Assembly (NCBI RefSeq): GCF_014212175.1
Contig: NZ_JACJVR010000019.1
Coordinates: 124,001-188,000, forward strand
DNA from: Cohnella xylanilytica
Lineage (GTDB): Bacteria > Bacillota > Bacilli > Paenibacillales > Paenibacillaceae
DNA: 64,000 bases
Direction: 5' to 3'
Below the pieces are notes generated by a model, which saw only the letters and a list, made by a program, of their open reading frames with translations, had not been told where the DNA came from and did no database searches. Position numbers and translations under genes: made by a program. Shown here one piece after another: positions 59,859 to 64,000 of this stretch; the first letter of the stretch is position 1; each line of letters opens with the position of its first letter.

Positions 59859-60980
59859 CTATGATCCGATGTCGGCCGGGGGCGAAGACGCCAGGGAGGC
59901 CGTGAACGACTCCAGCCGGCGCATCGCGTTCAGCACAAGCTCCGCCGTGATGACCCCGGGCAGCAGATGGATCGAGGCGTCTCCCTCGACGGCGCGCTCG
60001 GCGACGGCCCGCAGCCGCTCCTCCGGCACGGCGCCGAGCCCCATGTCCCGCAGGCCGGCGGGCAAGCCGACCCGCGCGTAGAACGGCAGAAGCGACTCGA
60101 TCTCGGACCATCGCTCCTCGAGCGCGAGCTGGACGAGAATGCCGTAGGCCACCTTCGAGCCGTGCCGTACCGCGTGGGCCTCCGGCAGAATCGTCAAGCC
60201 GTCGTGCACGGAATGGGCGCCGGCCGTGCGGGCGTACCGGTCGCCGAAGCCGCCGACCATGCCCGCCGCGAGCACGACGGTCTCGACGGTCCGCGCGAAC
60301 GCGTCGTCGAATTCGCCGGCGGCCAGCGCCGCCATCGCCGCTTCCCCGTCGCGCAGCAGGTTGTCCCTGCATATCCGGGCGGCGAAGGCGGCGACCGTCA
60401 GTTCCACCGACGGATTCGGAATGCGCGAGAGAATGACGTCGGCCTCGTACCACTTGGCCAGCGTGTCGCCGATTCCGGCCGCGAGAAGCTCGGGCGGGGA
60501 ATCCAGCAGCACGAGCGGGTCCAGCAGGACGAGGGCGTTCGCCCTCGGATGGATGTCGTAGGCGGTCATCGCACCGTTCCTGTCGTACATGATGCTAAGC
60601 GGCGTCCAGGCCGAACAGGTGGCCGCCAGCGTCGGAAGGAGGACGACCGGCAGCCTCAAGCGGCCCGCGACGGCCTTCGCCAGGTCGGAGATCTTGCCGC
60701 CCCCGACTCCGATAATCGCCTCCGAGCGCTCGTCCGCGGCGATGCGGGCCAGCCGGTCCCGCTCCTCGTACGTGCACTCGCCGCCGTAGCGCTCGAACCG
60801 GAACTTCGCCGTCCCCGCCGCCGGAAATCGCGGGGCCGCCGCCCGCCAAGAGTCGCCGCCGTGCACGACCAAGGCGCGCCCGATGCCGAGCTCGGCCAGC
60901 CTCGGACCGAGCTCTTCCCAGCATCCCGGACGGGAGACGTAGGCTTGGGGAGCCCCGCGCACCGTCAACTCGAAGGCCAT
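59859..60980 (-). CDS. iron-containing alcohol dehydrogenase / glycerol dehydrogenase-like protein
   Basis: A 373-residue protein of the glycerol-dehydrogenase/GldA-type group: GVGGGKISDLAKAVAG (NAD binding), LPTLAATCSAWTPLSIMY and the metal ligands around GDTLAKWYE, AGAHSVHDGL and AHAVRHGSKVAYG. Members oxidise polyols or reduce aldehydes with NAD(H). Its ATG overlaps the metI stop by one base (TAATG), so it is part of the methionine-related operon. The role there is not known. Confidence 0.87.
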   Translation of the reverse strand: MAFELTVRGAPQAYVSRPGCWEELGPRLAELGIGRALVVHGGDSWRAAAPRFPAAGTAKFRFERYGGECTYEERDRLARIAADERSEAIIGVGGGKISDLAKAVAGRLRLPVVLLPTLAATCSAWTPLSIMYDRNGAMTAYDIHPRANALVLLDPLVLLDSPPELLAAGIGDTLAKWYEADVILSRIPNPSVELTVAAFAARICRDNLLRDGEAAMAALAAGEFDDAFARTVETVVLAAGMVGGFGDRYARTAGAHSVHDGLTILPEAHAVRHGSKVAYGILVQLALEERWSEIESLLPFYARVGLPAGLRDMGLGAVPEERLRAVAERAVEGDASIHLLPGVITAELVLNAMRRLESFTASLASSPPADIGS

Positions 60981-61645
60981 TACCGCTCTCTCCTCGCCCG
61001 GCGGGCCAGAGCGTTGCCGGCCGACTGGATGCCCTGCACGAAGATGACGAGCAGCACGACCGTGATGACGACCGTGAACGTGTCGAACCTCTGGTAGCCG
61101 TACGAGATGGCGAGGTCGCCGAGCCCCCCGCCGCCGACCGTGCCGGCCATGGCGGTCGCGCCGATCAGCCCGATCGTGGCGGTCGTCATCGTCAGGATGA
61201 GCGAGCTGAACGCCTCCGGCAGCATGAAGTGCCAGATGACCTGCCAGGGCTTGGCTCCCATCGCCTGCGCCGCTTCCAGAATGCCGGGATTGACCTCGAG
61301 CAGGGAATTCTCCACGAGCCTCCCGATATAGGGGGCGACGTAGAGCACGAGCGGGACGATCGCCGCGGTCGTGCCGATGGACGTATTCACGAGCCACCGC
61401 GTGAACGGAAGGATGGCCACGAGCAGAATGATGAACGGCAAGGAACGAACGACGTTGATGACCGGGTTCAAGACGCGGTAGACGAGCCGGTTCTCGAGCA
61501 GCCCGCCGGGCCTCGTAACGACGAGCAGAATGCCGATCGGGATGCCGAGCAGGGCGCCGAACAGCAAGGAGAACCCGACCATCCGCAGCGTCTCGTTCAC
61601 CGCCCGGATCAACTGCTCCGAGGTAATGATCGTATCGATGTTCAT
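60980..61645 (-). CDS. metI: methionine ABC transporter permease
   Basis: A 221-residue permease with five helices and the MetI-type loop EAAQAMGAKPWQVIWHFMLPEA. It forms the D/L-methionine importer with MetN, whose stop it overlaps by four bases. Confidence 0.93.
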   Translation of the reverse strand: MNIDTIITSEQLIRAVNETLRMVGFSLLFGALLGIPIGILLVVTRPGGLLENRLVYRVLNPVINVVRSLPFIILLVAILPFTRWLVNTSIGTTAAIVPLVLYVAPYIGRLVENSLLEVNPGILEAAQAMGAKPWQVIWHFMLPEAFSSLILTMTTATIGLIGATAMAGTVGGGGLGDLAISYGYQRFDTFTVVITVVLLVIFVQGIQSAGNALARRARRER

Positions 61646-62664
61646 ATCGCTTCCACCTCCTCGATGCGGTCGACTTGCTCCTTCAGGAAGGCGATCGCCC
61701 CTTCGATCTCGCGATCGGCGCCGACGATCTGCAGAATCATGTTCCCGAGCGTCGTCTGCTGCACTTCCGTCATATTGGCGAACAGGATGTTGATCTCGAC
61801 GTCGAAGCTGCGGACGAGCCGGCTGATGATCGGCTGGGACGCGGAATCGCCGACGAATTCCAGCTTGAACACCCTTCCCGGGCGATCCCGGTTCAAGTCC
61901 TGCAGGACGCTGCCCGGAATCGTATTCCGGATGACCGTCCGCACGAAGTTCTCGGTCGTCGGATGCTCGGGCTTGCCGAATACGTTCAGCACGTAGCCCT
62001 GCTCGATGATCTCCCCGTTCTGCATGACGGCGACCTTGTTGCAGATCTGCTGGATGACGGCCATCTCGTGCGTGACGATCAGGATCGTGATGTCGAACTC
62101 CTCGTTGATCCGCTTGAGCAGCGCGAGAATCGACTGCGTCGTCTGCGGGTCGAGCGCCGACGTCGCCTCGTCGCAGAGGAGGATCGACGGATGGTTGGCG
62201 AGCGCCCGCGCGATGCCGACCCGCTGCTTCTGGCCGCCGGACAGCTCCTTCGGGTAGCTCTTCGCCTTGTCGGACAAGCCGACGTAGGCCAGAAGCTCCG
62301 TCACCCGCTCCCGAATCTCCTTCTTGCTCCTGCCGTCCAGCACGAGCGGAATCGCCACGTTGTCGAAGACGGTCTTCGATTCGAGCAGGTTGAAGTGCTG
62401 GAACACCATGCCGATCTTCTTCTTCACGGCGCGCAGCTCCCGCTCGCTGTACCCGTCCAGCGGCTGTCCGTCTATGAGCACCTGGCCGGAGGTCGGCTTC
62501 TCCAGCGCGTTGACCAGCCGGATCAAGGTGCTCTTGCCGGCGCCGCTCGTGCCGATGATGCCGAAGATGTCTCCCTTCTCGACGCGCAGGCTTACGCCCT
62601 TGAGCGCTTCATGGGACAACCCTCCCCGCGTGAACGTCTTGCGCGCGTCCCGAATCTCGATCAT
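61642..62664 (-). CDS. metN: methionine ABC transporter ATPase
   Basis: A 340-residue ATPase: Walker A GTSGAGKST, signature LSGGQKQRVGIARAL, Walker B LLCDEATSALD, and a C-terminal NIL domain (about 265-335) that senses methionine for trans-inhibition. ATG overlaps the aminotransferase stop by four bases. Confidence 0.94.
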   Translation of the reverse strand: MIEIRDARKTFTRGGLSHEALKGVSLRVEKGDIFGIIGTSGAGKSTLIRLVNALEKPTSGQVLIDGQPLDGYSERELRAVKKKIGMVFQHFNLLESKTVFDNVAIPLVLDGRSKKEIRERVTELLAYVGLSDKAKSYPKELSGGQKQRVGIARALANHPSILLCDEATSALDPQTTQSILALLKRINEEFDITILIVTHEMAVIQQICNKVAVMQNGEIIEQGYVLNVFGKPEHPTTENFVRTVIRNTIPGSVLQDLNRDRPGRVFKLEFVGDSASQPIISRLVRSFDVEINILFANMTEVQQTTLGNMILQIVGADREIEGAIAFLKEQVDRIEEVEAI

Positions 62665-63860
62665 GCCCCATGCCCTCCCGTCTTCGCGAACAAGCCCGAC
62701 CGGGCCAGCCGCTCGGCGGCCTCCCGGATCCGGTCCTCTTCGTTCAGCAGATTGACGCGCACGTAACGCGCGCCTTGTTCGCCGAAGCCCCGCCCCGGCG
62801 CCACAGCCACGTGCGCTCTCTCGAGCAGCAGCCGCGCGAACGTCTCCGAATCCTCGAAGGAGTCCGGAATTCGCAGCCACGCGAAAAAAGTTCCCTGCGG
62901 CGCGGCGACGTCCCAGCCGATCGCCTTCAGCTCGCGGACGAGCAGGTCCCGTCTCGCCTCGTACAACCGGGCCAGCTCCCGCACCGGCTCTTGCGAGCCG
63001 AGCAGCGCGGCGGCGGCGGCGTCCTGCACCGCGCCGAAGACGGTGCTGTAGGCGTGGGTGTGGTAGTGCTTCAAGGCGCCGATGACCGACGCGTTGCCGA
63101 CCGCGAAGCCGAAGCGCCACCCCGCCATATTGTAGGTCTTGGACAAAGTATAGGTCTCGACGGCGTACTCCTTGGCGTCCGGAAGCTGCAGCAGGCTGAC
63201 CGGCCGGCGGCCGTCGAAGCCGAAGGCCCCGTAGGCGAAGTCGTTCAGCACCGGGAACCCGTGCCGGGCGGCGAACGCCAGACTGTCCGCGAAGAATTCG
63301 AGGGTGGCGGTCGCGCCGGTCGGATTGTTCGGGTAGTTCAGCATCAGCAGCTTCACGCGGCTCGCGAGCTCCTCCGGCACCGTCCGGTAGTCGGGCAGGA
63401 AGCCGTCCTCCTCGCGTACCGGAATCGCATGGAAGCGCGCTCCGGCGAGCTCGGCCGCGCTGCGGTACTGCGGATAGCACGGATCGGTCGTCAGCAGGAC
63501 GTCGCCGGGATTGAGCAGCGCCTGCGGAATGCCGACGACGCCGATCGCCGAGCCGTGGAAGACGGCGACCTCGGCGTCCGGGTCCAGCTCGACGCCGTAT
63601 TCGCGGGCGTAGAACCGAGCGACGGCTTCGCGCGCGGAGCTCTTCCCGTAGAAGGGCGAATAGCCCTGGTTCTCCTTCTTGCGGACGGCTTCGATCAGAG
63701 CTTCGACGATCGGCTCCGGAGTCGGCCGGTCCGGATTGCCGTTCGCGAGATTAATCACGTCGATGCCCTGCCTCGCGTACGCGGAGACGGTGTCGTCGAT
63801 CCCGCTGAAGTAATTGCCGGGAAGCCGCTTGACGATATCGGAAGGTTGGAAGACTGGCAC
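62661..63860 (-). CDS. PLP-dependent class I/II aminotransferase
   Basis: A 399-residue fold-type I aminotransferase. INLANGNPDRPTPEPI is the substrate-side N-terminus; NYPNNPTG and PLP Lys in TLSKTYNMAGWRFGF are visible, with the Arg in ARYVRVNLL. GTG 63860 has AAGGGGA nine bases upstream; ATG 63884 is possible but overlaps that site. With metNI it may act on methionine or keto-methylthiobutyrate; other amino acids are possible. Confidence 0.88.
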   Translation of the reverse strand: MPVFQPSDIVKRLPGNYFSGIDDTVSAYARQGIDVINLANGNPDRPTPEPIVEALIEAVRKKENQGYSPFYGKSSAREAVARFYAREYGVELDPDAEVAVFHGSAIGVVGIPQALLNPGDVLLTTDPCYPQYRSAAELAGARFHAIPVREEDGFLPDYRTVPEELASRVKLLMLNYPNNPTGATATLEFFADSLAFAARHGFPVLNDFAYGAFGFDGRRPVSLLQLPDAKEYAVETYTLSKTYNMAGWRFGFAVGNASVIGALKHYHTHAYSTVFGAVQDAAAAALLGSQEPVRELARLYEARRDLLVRELKAIGWDVAAPQGTFFAWLRIPDSFEDSETFARLLLERAHVAVAPGRGFGEQGARYVRVNLLNEEDRIREAAERLARSGLFAKTGGHGA

Positions 63861-63903
63861 GGTCGGCACTCCCCTTTTGTTCATGAGTGGTCGCGGCAAA
63901 GAA

Positions 63904-63935
63904 ATGATCTGCCATCCGGGGGAATGACAGATCAT
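63904..63935 (-). terminator. hairpin upstream of the aminotransferase
   Basis: ATGATCTG and CAGATCAT with an inner CAT/ATG pair form a stem of about 11 pairs; on the minus strand CATTTCTTTGCC follows. It probably reduces read-through from the preceding gene. Confidence 0.55.
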
Positions 63936-63965
63936 CCTCAGTTCGCTTTAGGACGGCGTAGCCTC

Positions 63966-64000
63966 TTACGGCTTGAAGTAGCTGGGAAGCCTGTAACCCT
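63966..64000 (-). CDS. 3' end of an upstream gene (possibly the methionine-binding lipoprotein)
   Basis: The last ten codons read GYRLPSYFKP followed by TAA at 63966-63968. The rest lies beyond the window. A MetQ-type binding protein would be expected beside metN and metI, but ten residues cannot prove it. Confidence 0.4.
   Translation of the reverse strand, partial: GYRLPSYFKP

Overview
The window looks like chromosome from a high-GC member of the Paenibacillaceae (a Cohnella- or Paenibacillus-like soil firmicute). This rests on several CUT1 sugar ABC systems with lipoprotein binding proteins, a YesM/YesN-type two-component pair, SLH-domain and copper-amine-oxidase 'stalk' secreted proteins, strong Shine-Dalgarno sequences with many GTG/TTG starts, and a ComQXPA-like locus beside an Sda-like protein, which implies a sporulating Bacillales host. 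This is inference from gene content; no rRNA or tRNA gene was seen.

Layout. 1-520 is the 3' part of a polysaccharide deacetylase gene, followed by a YdcF-family protein. 1.6-11 kb is a divergent sugar-acid (uronate/aldonate) locus: leftward permease, permease, binding lipoprotein, mannonate dehydratase (uxuA) and aldo/keto reductase; rightward two SDRs, an enolase-superfamily dehydratase and an RraA-family protein. A cre-like box and a long inverted repeat lie in the shared promoter. 11.3-16.3 kb holds an alpha-glucosidase with a LacI regulator (matching operators before both), an AraC-type regulator without receiver, and a GntR/FCD regulator. 16.5-17.2 kb is a lysoplasmalogenase-like membrane protein.

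17.3-22.2 kb is the most interesting part. Leftward comP-comA-comQ homologues are read divergently from a 64-codon gene with its own terminator, whose product resembles the ComX pre-pheromone (Trp next to last). Next comes a 117-aa protein whose C-terminal half matches the sporulation-kinase inhibitor Sda, driven by a promoter with a perfect 14-bp palindrome between -35 and -10. The sensor half of comP, comX and the following genes are AT-rich, while comQ, comA and the kinase half of comP match the GC-rich background, suggesting a module swap.

23.3-27.4 kb is a vanG/vanC-type D-Ala-D-Ser resistance operon (ligase, VanXY, VanT) without adjacent vanRS. 27.6-30.2 kb is a DrrAB-type ABC exporter with its TetR regulator and matched operators. 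30.4-37.9 kb has a small membrane protein, a large stalk-domain secreted protein, VOC, SRPBCC, alpha/beta hydrolase, a two-HTH TetR regulator, GNAT and a DMT transporter. 37.9-50.8 kb is a second polysaccharide/sugar-acid locus: RspA-type dehydratase, SDR, a 1092-aa secreted glycoside hydrolase, CUT1 permeases and binding protein, a sensor-only protein, and a YesM kinase with a frameshifted YesN regulator. 51-54.4 kb encodes an SLH surface protein. 54.5-58.7 kb has SRPBCC, Lrp, an atypical SDR and an ECF41 sigma factor with a FAD oxidoreductase behind a textbook ECF41 promoter. 59-64 kb is a methionine-related operon: aminotransferase, metN, metI, iron-type alcohol dehydrogenase, MTA/SAH nucleosidase.

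Three intergenic loci (11.1, 21.6 and 40.1 kb) carry tandem units of about 51 bp, each headed by a short palindrome of different sequence; a degenerate 17-18-bp array adjoins the third. These do not correspond to a family I recognise.
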